Positions 55,369 through 63,119 of a stretch of 64,000 nt of DNA are shown here, one piece after another. Under the pieces are notes generated by a model. It was not told the DNA's origin. It saw only the letters and a list, made by a program, of their open reading frames with translations, and ran no database searches. Every line of letters begins with the position of its first letter. Position 1 is the stretch's first letter. Source of the DNA: Nguyenibacter vanlangensis (GTDB taxonomy: Bacteria > Pseudomonadota > Alphaproteobacteria > Acetobacterales > Acetobacteraceae); contig NZ_CP152276.1 in the NCBI RefSeq assembly GCF_038719015.1, positions 1,436,001 through 1,500,000 of the forward strand, in the 5' to 3' direction. A program made the translations under genes and the position numbers.

Positions 55369-56763
55369 GTGGAAGAACAAATGACTATCAACAATTCCCT
55401 CAATCTGTTGGGGGCTATTGGAACGGGCCTTACGCCTCTCGAAGGAACCGTGGTTGTCAACTATGCCGACAACACCGTAACGGGATCGCTGAATCTGCAA
55501 GCTGCGGGATTACTCAGCGCTCAGACCTACGATAACCTTACCTTAACCCAATCCGGCAGCAATTATACGATTTCCGGAACGAACGGCCTGACCAGCGTCG
55601 CCGTCACCTATACCGGACAGGCACCGACTTCTTCCACATCCACCGTTACCTTGCTCAGCACCGGCATCGCCGCGGCTTCAGGCACGGGCAGCGTGACATC
55701 GTCGGTCGTTTGCTTTGCTTCCGGAACGCTGATCCGGACTCCGGATGGCGACGTGGCGATCGAGACGCTTTCACCGGGCGATCGGGTGATCACGGCGTCG
55801 GGCGTCGAGCGCTCGATCAAATGGATGGGACATGCGACCATCGATTGCCGCAGGCACGCCAAGCCCAGCCAGGTCAAACCGATCAGAATCTCGGCCGGCG
55901 CATTTGCTCCGGGACTTCCGTCGCAAGATCTCTGGGTGTCGCCCGGTCACAGCGTGTGCGTTCCGGTCCTCGACGAAGTGCTGGTGCCGGCGGATCTGCT
56001 GGTAAACGGCTCGACGGTCCAGCAGATCAACTGCCAGGAAATTACGTACTGGCACCTCGAACTGGACAGCCACGATATCATCCTGGCGAACGGCCTGCCG
56101 GCCGAGAGCTATCTCGACGTGGACAATCGCTCCTTCTTCCTGACCGGAGAAGGCCTGCTCGATCCCGACAGGTCGGCATCCGATCTCAGTAACTATTGCC
56201 GCCCGTTCACTATCGACGAATTGATCATCAAGGCGATCAGGGCGCGCCTGCGTACCCGTGCCCAGGCCCTGGGTTGGCGCTTGACCGATTTTCAGCTCAA
56301 TGAAGTGCTGATCATCGCCGATGGCGATGTCTATCATCCTACGGTTCATGGGCAAACGCTGCGCTACGTGCTGCCGGCTTCGATCAAGAACGCGACGCTG
56401 GTCAGCCCGACGAACGCGGCGGCCTTCGTTACGGACAGTATGGACCGGCGCGAACTCGGTATCGCCATTCGGTCCGTCACCATCGATGACGGGATCGGTG
56501 CCTGCCGCACGGTATCGGCCGACGATGACGTGCTGAGCCTTGGGGCTTATGGCGCAGAGGGCCCGGCCGATGCACGTTTCCGCTGGACCTCCAACCGCCT
56601 GCCCCTGCCCTCATCTCTCTGGAACGACTGCAAGGGTCATTTCTTCATCCGCTTCGACCTCGGTCATAGCGGCCTGCCGCGCTGGAATGCGCCGGAAGCA
56701 GGAGAACCCACGCAGGGCAAAGACCCACAGTTTCATGCCGCCAAGCTGAATCGCGCCGCATAG
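55369..56763 (+). CDS. Hint-domain (Hedgehog/intein) protein
   Basis: 464 residues from GTG 55369, which sits 5 bases after CCGGAGG; ATG 55381 is an alternative. The N-terminal 115 residues are Thr/Ser/Gly/Asn-rich and beta-strand-like. The Hint domain begins at CFASGTLIRTPDGDVAIETLSPGDRVIT (catalytic Cys about 116) and includes VSPGHSVCVP with the usual TxxH/H block. Proteins of this type are common in acetic acid bacteria and rhodobacteria; self-cleavage or anchoring of secreted or surface proteins is suggested, not shown. Followed by a terminator. Lower GC than its neighbours. Confidence 0.88.
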   Translation: MEEQMTINNSLNLLGAIGTGLTPLEGTVVVNYADNTVTGSLNLQAAGLLSAQTYDNLTLTQSGSNYTISGTNGLTSVAVTYTGQAPTSSTSTVTLLSTGIAAASGTGSVTSSVVCFASGTLIRTPDGDVAIETLSPGDRVITASGVERSIKWMGHATIDCRRHAKPSQVKPIRISAGAFAPGLPSQDLWVSPGHSVCVPVLDEVLVPADLLVNGSTVQQINCQEITYWHLELDSHDIILANGLPAESYLDVDNRSFFLTGEGLLDPDRSASDLSNYCRPFTIDELIIKAIRARLRTRAQALGWRLTDFQLNEVLIIADGDVYHPTVHGQTLRYVLPASIKNATLVSPTNAAAFVTDSMDRRELGIAIRSVTIDDGIGACRTVSADDDVLSLGAYGAEGPADARFRWTSNRLPLPSSLWNDCKGHFFIRFDLGHSGLPRWNAPEAGEPTQGKDPQFHAAKLNRAA

Positions 56764-56772
56764 ATTTGATAA

Positions 56773-56800
56773 TGAGGAGGGAGTGCAAACCCCCTCCTCA
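56773..56800 (+). terminator. Terminator hairpin after the Hint gene
   Basis: 9-bp stem TGAGGAGGG / CCCTCCTCA around a 10-base loop, starting 9 bases after the Hint stop. Confidence 0.6.
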
Positions 56801-56842
56801 CCTTCCATCAGGCGGCCCGGAAACCAGCCAACCCATGAAAGA

Positions 56843-56867
56843 CCAGCCTGCCCATAGGGCAGGCTGG
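56843..56867. terminator. Terminator hairpin shared by the Hint gene and lsdA
   Basis: Perfect 11-bp stem CCAGCCTGCCC / GGGCAGGCTGG with an ATA loop. It is 13 bases beyond the end of lsdA on the minus strand, so it is probably the lsdA terminator. Confidence 0.7.
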
Positions 56868-56879
56868 CTTGGCTTATCG

Positions 56880-58622
56880 TTATTGCTTCGCGTTCAGGAA
56901 GGAATGGATCTGGCCATTGACATTCGGCCCGACCGGCGTGTTCTGGCTGGCCAGGTCCTGGATGAAGCCGGCGATGTTGACGTCCGCCCGGTTGGCCGGA
57001 ATGTCGCCATAGCCGCCCAGGCCGCCATTGCCGTAACGCAGATCGACCGCCGACGCGTCGGACTTGATCTGCACCTTCACCGTCGGCGACAGCGTGCCGC
57101 CACGGCGGTTTTCAACCGTGTCGATAAAGGATTCGACCAGCCCGCCCGGCATCACGTAGTGCGAGTAGGACTGGAACGCCCGCGGATTCTGCTGCGGGTT
57201 GGCGTCGTAATCCGTGCCCGCCGCCGTGTTGAGGTCCGTCGGGTTGCCCAGCACCAGGCCACTGCCATAGTTCATCGGCTGGAAGTCGCTGCGGATGCCG
57301 TTGCCGACGAAGCCGTACACACCGTCCGGACCATCCACGCCCGCCGCATAGGTCGTGCGGTGGCTGATCGTGAAGATGTAGTATTTACCGTCCTTGATAT
57401 ACATCTGCGGACGTTCGGTCTGGTCGTTGACGCAGTTGGCCTCGACCAGTGGCGTGAGGAACTTCCACTTCGACAGCGACGCGTCCTCGGCAACCGCCAG
57501 GCCGATCGCTGCCTTCTGGTAATAGGCGCCGCTATCCAGCACCTGCTGCAGGGTCTCGGCATGCGGATCGTTCGGGCGATAGCCCAGGTCCGTCGCGGTG
57601 CAGTTCGGGATACCGCGCTGGCCGGGGGTGTTGCCCTCGAACACCATGTAGTTCACGCCAGGATGGTTCGGATCCTCGAAGGTGAACGGATCACGGAAAT
57701 TATAGTACGGGTTCTGCGCCCCGTTCTGGTACAGCACCCCGTCGGGACGCAGCAGCGGCGTGTGCGTGGTAAAGCCGGTGAACCAGACATGGTTGAAGTC
57801 GGCATGGATCTGGCCCAGGCTCTGGGTGATCACCGCCTGGGCGGGGGTGATGTCCTGCCCGGCCGCATTCCGGTTGAATGCCATGTCGGTATAGAACAGC
57901 GACACCTGGTTGCTGTTCGGGTCCAGCAGGCGCATCGACCCCGACCATTCCGCCGTGATCGTGTAGGTCGTGCCGGCGAAGACCTGTTCCTGCGCGCCTT
58001 CGGGGATGATGTGCCCGCCATAGATCCAGCCGCCATTCGCCGGGCGCTTGTCGGCCGGAATGCCGGCGCGGCGGTAGAAGAAGCCGATCCGCGCATGGGT
58101 GTGGCGGTCATCGAAGCCATAGCCGGCATTCTTGTCGGCGGTCAGGCAGAAGATGACTTCCCAGCCGTTATAGCTGAACTGGTTGGCATGCTTGTCGATC
58201 AGCGTCCAGGTGTCCCACACCCAGACATCCGGATTGATCGTCGGGAAATCCGCCGGAATATCCGGCATGATCAACTGCCCGGGCAGCGAGTTCTGGCCCG
58301 CCGCGACCGACGGGTTGGAATGCGCCTTGATCTGCATCGCGTCGGCGCGCGTCCAGTGCGCGGTAAAGTCCGCATCGGGCGCATAGGCCTGCTGCGTGTG
58401 GATCGTCGGCAGCGGGAAGCCGGGCACGCCCGTCAGCGACGTTCCGGGGAACAGCCGGGCGGCATGCGGCATCATGCCGACATGCGGCGCGACGCGCACT
58501 GCTTCGCGCTGTTCGTCGGGCGTCACGTCGCGCGCCAGCGCGGCATGCGCCGTCGTGGTGAGAGCCAGCGTCCCGACCAGGGCCATTTTCAGGGTGAGAT
58601 TCCGTCGGCGTACGTTCGCCAT
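56880..58622 (-). CDS. lsdA: Levansucrase (glycoside hydrolase family 68), secreted
   Basis: 580 residues from ATG 58622, preceded by GGAGGA. A signal peptide ends near residue 27-30 (TTTAHAALA). The five-bladed GH68 fold shows all catalytic residues: nucleophile Asp137 (VWVWDTW), transition-state Asp311 (NFRDPF) and acid/base Glu403 (DQTERPQMY), plus the Cys341/Cys397 pair expected to be disulfide-bonded, as in Gluconacetobacter LsdA. It splits sucrose and makes levan and fructo-oligosaccharides outside the cell. No levanase gene (lsdB) follows; the next gene is a Hint-domain protein on the other strand. Confidence 0.97.
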   Translation of the reverse strand: MANVRRRNLTLKMALVGTLALTTTAHAALARDVTPDEQREAVRVAPHVGMMPHAARLFPGTSLTGVPGFPLPTIHTQQAYAPDADFTAHWTRADAMQIKAHSNPSVAAGQNSLPGQLIMPDIPADFPTINPDVWVWDTWTLIDKHANQFSYNGWEVIFCLTADKNAGYGFDDRHTHARIGFFYRRAGIPADKRPANGGWIYGGHIIPEGAQEQVFAGTTYTITAEWSGSMRLLDPNSNQVSLFYTDMAFNRNAAGQDITPAQAVITQSLGQIHADFNHVWFTGFTTHTPLLRPDGVLYQNGAQNPYYNFRDPFTFEDPNHPGVNYMVFEGNTPGQRGIPNCTATDLGYRPNDPHAETLQQVLDSGAYYQKAAIGLAVAEDASLSKWKFLTPLVEANCVNDQTERPQMYIKDGKYYIFTISHRTTYAAGVDGPDGVYGFVGNGIRSDFQPMNYGSGLVLGNPTDLNTAAGTDYDANPQQNPRAFQSYSHYVMPGGLVESFIDTVENRRGGTLSPTVKVQIKSDASAVDLRYGNGGLGGYGDIPANRADVNIAGFIQDLASQNTPVGPNVNGQIHSFLNAKQ

Positions 58623-59319
58623 TTCATCCTCCATACGGGAAAGAGACAAGCAACCTAAAGGGAGGGTCCGATTGCATGAGCGAAGCCTGAGCAGCGCGCG
58701 CGAATAGACTCCCCGAACGCTTTCAGGCTGCGGCCACGTAACCGTGAGAATGCTCGGAATGAAACGATAGACTTCAATAATAACCGCCACAAATGTGGCG
58801 AAAAACCGTAATAACACTTACATCAGGAATAACAACATTCGCGTATGTTTTTATTTACTAAACCGCGAATATATGAATAGTCCCTACCCTCCTCGCACGT
58901 TTAACCTCTAAAATTCCTCCGCAGCGCACCACCAACTGATGTGAAGCCTGCGGGACAGTAAGATCATGAAACGGCGATATCGACAACCGCCGATTTCGAC
59001 AAAAAGGAATTTTTTTTCATCCAAGCATTTCAGACATAAAATTGTCATATTTTCGAGACACGAACATCAATTCTACTCGATATTTCTTTATTTTCCGGAA
59101 ATGTATTTAACAATTTACCTGTTGATTTTGTTAAGTTATTTACTTGTTTCTACAAAAAATTTTGTGGATACACTCTCAATACCCGCGACAGTGCCCGCGA
59201 CAATGCGATGACGTCATCTTTGACCCCGCCCATCCCCATCACGCGATCGCGCAGCCCATGCCGGGTGAAAAGTCTCTATGATCGCCGCGGCGCGGCAGGA
59301 CAAGCAGGGCGACGGTGAC
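58623..59319. other. Intergenic region carrying the lsdA promoter
   Basis: 697 bases between the divergent lsdA and lipoprotein genes. 58800-59210 is AT-rich. An 81-codon Lys/Phe-rich frame at 58966-59211 is composed of AT-rich DNA and is not called. The lsdA promoter must lie within 58623-58960, where a 16-bp palindrome is present. Confidence 0.65.
58785..58800. promoter_or_regulatory. 16-bp palindrome upstream of lsdA
   Basis: CGCCACAAATGTGGCG is a palindrome with 7-bp arms around a central AA; it lies 163 bases before the lsdA start codon and may be an operator. Confidence 0.5.
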
Positions 59320-59805
59320 ATGCCTACCGGCAATCGGGGAATCGCAATATTATGCGCGGGGCTGATGATCGGCCCTTTCGGATGCGCCGGCCCGACCGGG
59401 CCGATCTTCGGCGATTGGTATGGCTATCAGCCCCTGCCCGGACCGCAGGCGCAACTGGCCGTCGAGCTTGTCCTGCATGGACCACCCACGGCACGGCTCG
59501 GCGCATTTCGCATGCACGTCCAGACGATGTGGATGGTCGCCAATCCGCAGAATCAGTCGGACTACCCGACCGGTACCTGGACGATGCAGCCTGTGACGAT
59601 CGATGGCCGGACCTATCGGCGGATCGACCTGTCCGGCCTGGATACCGCGATGCACCACGCGACGCTGATCGCCCATTACATCGAACTGCCGAACGGCACA
59701 CTGGTCCCCGCCACTGCCGACGGCAAGCCTGATCTCAGCCCGGGCGGCCTTGCCTTCCGCCTGGTGCCGCGCCCGCGCGGCAGTTTCGGCTATGGCCGCG
59801 TCTGA
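59320..59805 (+). CDS. Hypothetical lipoprotein
   Basis: 161 residues from ATG 59320 (59278 is an alternative). A signal with lipobox-like IGPFGC puts the lipid Cys at residue 22. The mature part is beta-rich (GTWTMQPVTIDGRTYRRIDLSGLD) with no known domain. Convergent with the saccharopine dehydrogenase-like gene. Confidence 0.72.
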   Translation: MPTGNRGIAILCAGLMIGPFGCAGPTGPIFGDWYGYQPLPGPQAQLAVELVLHGPPTARLGAFRMHVQTMWMVANPQNQSDYPTGTWTMQPVTIDGRTYRRIDLSGLDTAMHHATLIAHYIELPNGTLVPATADGKPDLSPGGLAFRLVPRPRGSFGYGRV

Positions 59806-59835
59806 GCACGCCGGGCCGCCGTCACGCCGCCATGG

Positions 59836-60942
59836 TCAGGCGCCATGGATGGGCGTGGGGCTTCTGTCGCCCCGATAGACGCGTCCGAACCGGTTTTCGA
59901 GAAAGGCCGCCAGCGCGATGTCCTCTTGCCGGACCACGCCGCGTTCCGGCAGGTGACCGTCCTTCAACAGGTCCAGCACCGCGCAGATCGCGCCGGCTGT
60001 CGTGATCTGGATCGCGGTACGCGGCCGGCCATGCACGATGTCGCCATGGATGCGGCGGACGAAGCTTTCCTGCATCAGCCGTCCGTCGCGCCGGCCGGAA
60101 ACCGTAACGAAGATCAAAACGACGTCCTGCCGGGTCGCCGGAATGGCATATTCCAGAATATCCTTTAACAAATCGCGTCGTTCCGCAAGGCGCAGGTCCC
60201 GCAGCAGCATCTTCATCGCCTGCGCGTGGCCGGGATAGCGAATGGTACGGTAATTCAGTTCCCGCACCGCGCCGGCATAGGTTTCACACAGCGAGCCGAG
60301 CCCCCCCGAGGTATTGAAGGCTTCGTAGGTCACGCCATCCACCCCCAGCGTTTCCAGCCCCTCCAACGCCGGAACCATGCGGCGTTCGCCCGCCACGATG
60401 GCCTCGCACGGTTCGATATATTCGTTGATGACGCCGTCCGTGCTCCAGGTCAGGTTATAGCCGAGGGCATTGGAGGGAAATTCCGGCAACGCGCCGACAC
60501 GCAGATGGATCGTGTCCAGGGCGTCGAACCGCCGGGCGATGTCATGGGCGACGATGGAGACGAAGCCGGGCGCCAGGCCGCATTGCGGCACGAAGGCGGT
60601 GCGCGCGCCGGCCGCATGGTCGCGTACTGCGCGGGTGCTGGCCACGTCCTCGGTCAGGTCCAGATAATGGAGCCCGGCCTCGGCCGCGGCGCGCGCGATC
60701 GTCGTGGTCAGATGATAGGGGGCCGCGGACAGCACGGCATAATGCCCATCCATCAGCGGGCGGAGCATGCCGGGCTCCGCGATGTCGGCCTGCAGCTTTC
60801 GGACCGAATCCGCAACGTCGGCGCGATGCAGGCCGGCCTGGTCCCGATCAACCAGGCTGACGGCATAATCGCCGGTGGCGTCAAGGAAATCCGCGATCGT
60901 CGCACCGATCTTGCCGGCGCCGACAACGAGTATCTTCTTCAT
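59836..60942 (-). CDS. Saccharopine dehydrogenase family protein (lysine dehydrogenase-like)
   Basis: 368 residues from ATG 60942 with GGGAGCGGA upstream. The Rossmann motif VVGAGKIGATIADFL is at the N-terminus; PQCGLAPGFVSIVAHDIAR and EAFNTSGGLGSLCETYAG match saccharopine dehydrogenase/lysine 6-dehydrogenase-type reductases. It probably acts on an amino acid with NAD(P). The divergent Lrp-type gene supports an amino-acid-responsive function. Confidence 0.87.
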   Translation of the reverse strand: MKKILVVGAGKIGATIADFLDATGDYAVSLVDRDQAGLHRADVADSVRKLQADIAEPGMLRPLMDGHYAVLSAAPYHLTTTIARAAAEAGLHYLDLTEDVASTRAVRDHAAGARTAFVPQCGLAPGFVSIVAHDIARRFDALDTIHLRVGALPEFPSNALGYNLTWSTDGVINEYIEPCEAIVAGERRMVPALEGLETLGVDGVTYEAFNTSGGLGSLCETYAGAVRELNYRTIRYPGHAQAMKMLLRDLRLAERRDLLKDILEYAIPATRQDVVLIFVTVSGRRDGRLMQESFVRRIHGDIVHGRPRTAIQITTAGAICAVLDLLKDGHLPERGVVRQEDIALAAFLENRFGRVYRGDRSPTPIHGA

Positions 60943-61063
60943 CCGATCCGCTCCCGCCATATGGAATCACGACATCGAACGAAGGAACGATATCGAAAAC
61001 AACTGGCCGTGTGACGCGTCGCGCGGGCTTTTTTTCGGCAGAATGTCGGATAAGATCGGCATT

Positions 61064-61510
61064 ATGCACATGGACGCCACGGACAAAGCCCTGCTCGCCC
61101 TGCTTCAGGACAATGCGCGGATATCGACCGCAGCGCTGGCCCGCCGCACGGGCCTGTCACGCACGACGGTGCAAAGCCGCATCGAACGGATGGAACAGAC
61201 GGGACTGATTGCCGGCTATACGGTCGTGACGGCGCCCGAGGCCGAGGATGCGGTGCGCGCGCACGTGATGGTCACCCTCGCCCCGCGCCATGCCGCGTCG
61301 GTGGAAGCCGCGCTGCGGCACATCGGGGAAGTGCGCGAGCTGCATGCCGTCAGCGGCACGGTGGACATGATCGCGATCGTCGGCGCGGCCTCGACCGAAA
61401 TCATCAATCGCGTCATCGACCGGATCGGATTGCTGGACGGTGTCGAGCGCACGATTTCGGCGATCATCCTGTCCACCCGGTTCCGGCGCCGCGGCACGCA
61501 CGGCCGCTGA
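61064..61510 (+). CDS. Lrp/AsnC family transcriptional regulator
   Basis: 148 residues from ATG 61064 (61043 and 61070 are alternatives; none has a clear ribosome binding site). The helix-turn-helix DKALLALLQDNARISTAALARRTGLSRTTVQSRI is followed by a RAM domain. Divergent from the saccharopine dehydrogenase-like gene with about 120 bases between, which is its likely target. Confidence 0.92.
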   Translation: MHMDATDKALLALLQDNARISTAALARRTGLSRTTVQSRIERMEQTGLIAGYTVVTAPEAEDAVRAHVMVTLAPRHAASVEAALRHIGEVRELHAVSGTVDMIAIVGAASTEIINRVIDRIGLLDGVERTISAIILSTRFRRRGTHGR

Positions 61511-61528
61511 ACACGCGCCCGGGCATGC

Positions 61529-61552
61529 GCAGACCGTCTGGAGGCGGTCTGC
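61529..61552 (+). terminator. Hairpin after the Lrp gene
   Basis: 8-bp stem GCAGACCG / CGGTCTGC with an 8-base loop, 19 bases after the stop. Confidence 0.5.
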
Positions 61553-61674
61553 CATACGGGCGGCAGGCTCGCGATAGAAGGACGGGGGTTTTGCGTCGTC
61601 GGCGCGATACCCCCCAACCGAGCGCACGCTCCCGGACCTCAGGCGCAACTCTCCGGCTCATGATGTTCATGATA

Positions 61675-61696
61675 GCTCCTACTTACAGGTAGGAGC
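61675..61696. repeat. Palindrome GCTCCTAC-N6-GTAGGAGC
   Basis: Perfect 8-bp arms around TTACAG. Position near the composition border; could be a terminator or an attachment-like site. Confidence 0.5.
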
Positions 61697-61819
61697 CCCC
61701 GGAAAACGGGACGCTTCACGTCCAGATCCGGGAACCGGCCGCATGACGATGAAAGGGGCGCAGGGACGGAATCGATTGCAAAAAACACAATTAAATGTTG
61801 CCAAAATAACAATTTAAAA

Positions 61820-61922
61820 TCGCAAAAAAATATGCGTGTTATTAAGAAAGGTACCCATCTGTATTGCACGAAGATTATCGCAAATACCAAACTCACTTCG
61901 CAAAATGACGTTTTTTTTGCGA
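61820..61922. promoter_or_regulatory. Cluster of four TCGCAAA boxes upstream of the SDR operon
   Basis: TCGCAAA at 61820-61826, 61878-61884 and 61898-61904 on the plus strand, and its reverse complement at 61916-61922. The last two form the inverted repeat TTCGCAAAA-N9-TTTTGCGAA, 55 bases before the SDR start. Four copies in 103 bases suggest regulator binding sites. Confidence 0.6.
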
Positions 61923-61978
61923 AATATTGATCCGCGGCACTTTAGGCGTGGTCACGCCCCGAACGTGGAGTAAATAAA

Positions 61979-62725
61979 ATGGCGAATGGCAAGACAGTTA
62001 TGGTTGTCGGAGCTGCCGGAGATATATGCTCTGAAGTCTGCCGTCGACTGGAGAGTGACGGTTACAAATTAATATTGATCGACCGCGATGAGGTTCGGCT
62101 CAACAGGTTGCTCAACACCCTCGACAGTGACCGTGTCACGCCGGTAATCGCTGATGCAGGTGCAACAGAGCCCGCAGACGGAGGCATAGCCGACGCGGTT
62201 GACCAACACCGGCCGGAGGTGCTCATAAACGGTGTCGGCGGCGACACCAAAGTATTAAGGATCGAAGACCTTACGGCAAGCTATGTTGCCGAAAAGATAA
62301 ATGAAAACCTGATAACGACGTTCAACGTAACCAAGCTCTGCGTGCCCCACATGAAAGCCAAACGTTATGGACGCATCGTCAACTTTGCGTCCGCCGGCGG
62401 GCGTACATACAGCCATTTCAATAACGCGGCGTATGTCGCTGCAAAAGCCGCGGTCATCGGGTTTACCAAACAAATAGCATATGAACTCGCTCCCTTCGAT
62501 ATTGTTGCGAACGTCGTTGCACACGGGCCGATGCTGACGAGCCGCATTGAATCCGCGTGGGAGCGGCGCCCCGAAGAGCAGAGGAAGGACGTGCTGAATA
62601 GAATCCCTCTCCGACGGATGGGCACTCTCGATGAAGCCGTCGGAAGCGTAATGTATTTGGCATCTCCTTCCGCGGGTTTCACAACAGGAAGTGTGATGGA
62701 CATCAATGGCGGTCTTTACATGTAA
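61979..62725 (+). CDS. Short-chain dehydrogenase/reductase
   Basis: 248 residues, with GTGGAG ahead of the ATG. Nucleotide motif VVGAAGDICSEV (Gly11, Gly14, but Cys17 in the place of the third Gly), Asp35 after the second strand favouring NAD, catalytic Asn110, Ser138 and Tyr152-x3-Lys156. It is a complete classical SDR. First gene of a likely operon with the YciI-like and GH3 genes. Its GC content is clearly lower than that of the genes to the left. Confidence 0.92.
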   Translation: MANGKTVMVVGAAGDICSEVCRRLESDGYKLILIDRDEVRLNRLLNTLDSDRVTPVIADAGATEPADGGIADAVDQHRPEVLINGVGGDTKVLRIEDLTASYVAEKINENLITTFNVTKLCVPHMKAKRYGRIVNFASAGGRTYSHFNNAAYVAAKAAVIGFTKQIAYELAPFDIVANVVAHGPMLTSRIESAWERRPEEQRKDVLNRIPLRRMGTLDEAVGSVMYLASPSAGFTTGSVMDINGGLYM

Positions 62726-62746
62726 ACTGGCCCAAGGAGATAGGTG

Positions 62747-63022
62747 ATGATTACATTTATTGTAAAATACATATATAACGTTACCAGATCTGCGCGAGAA
62801 CAGGTTATGGCGTCGCATCGAGAAAATCTGGAACAACAAGCGCAGTCGGGCGCCTTGATTTGTGCGGCGCGCGTCGAAGGCGAAGAGGCGGGTGTTCTGA
62901 TATACAAGGCCGAAGATCGCGAGAAACTGGAAAACATACTACAAAAAGAGCCCTATAAGAAAAATGGATTTATAGAAAAGACCGAGATATCGGTTTTGAA
63001 TCCAACAATAGGGCTCCTCTAA
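62747..63022 (+). CDS. YciI-like protein (dimeric alpha-beta barrel)
   Basis: 91 residues from ATG 62747, 7 bases after AAGGAG. FIVKYIYNVTRSAREQVMASHRENL and ALICAARVEGEEAGVLIYKAEDREKLENIL match the YciI/monooxygenase-like fold, including the conserved His in ASHREN. Such small proteins act as catalysts or helpers (lyase, dehalogenase or cyclase-like) in various pathways. Starts 21 bases after the SDR gene. Confidence 0.85.
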   Translation: MITFIVKYIYNVTRSAREQVMASHRENLEQQAQSGALICAARVEGEEAGVLIYKAEDREKLENILQKEPYKKNGFIEKTEISVLNPTIGLL

Positions 63023-63119
63023 CGATCGCAACACCTCAAAAAACGTGAAGACTGGCCATCAGAATATAAAATATTCCAATATCGAATGACGAAGATCCAA
63101 CTCCTGGGAGACCAAAACC

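Larger units (their letters stand above)
61511..61978. other. Intergenic region with GC drop before the SDR-YciI-GH3 operon
   Basis: 468 bases. GC-rich up to about 61770, then strongly AT-rich, marking the left border of a segment of different composition. It contains the palindrome GCTCCTAC-N6-GTAGGAGC at 61675-61696 and a cluster of TCGCAAA boxes. Confidence 0.7.

Noticed and set aside
58966..59211. 81-codon frame in AT-rich DNA
   Set aside because: Composition is Lys/Phe/Leu-rich as expected from random AT-rich sequence; no ribosome binding site or family.
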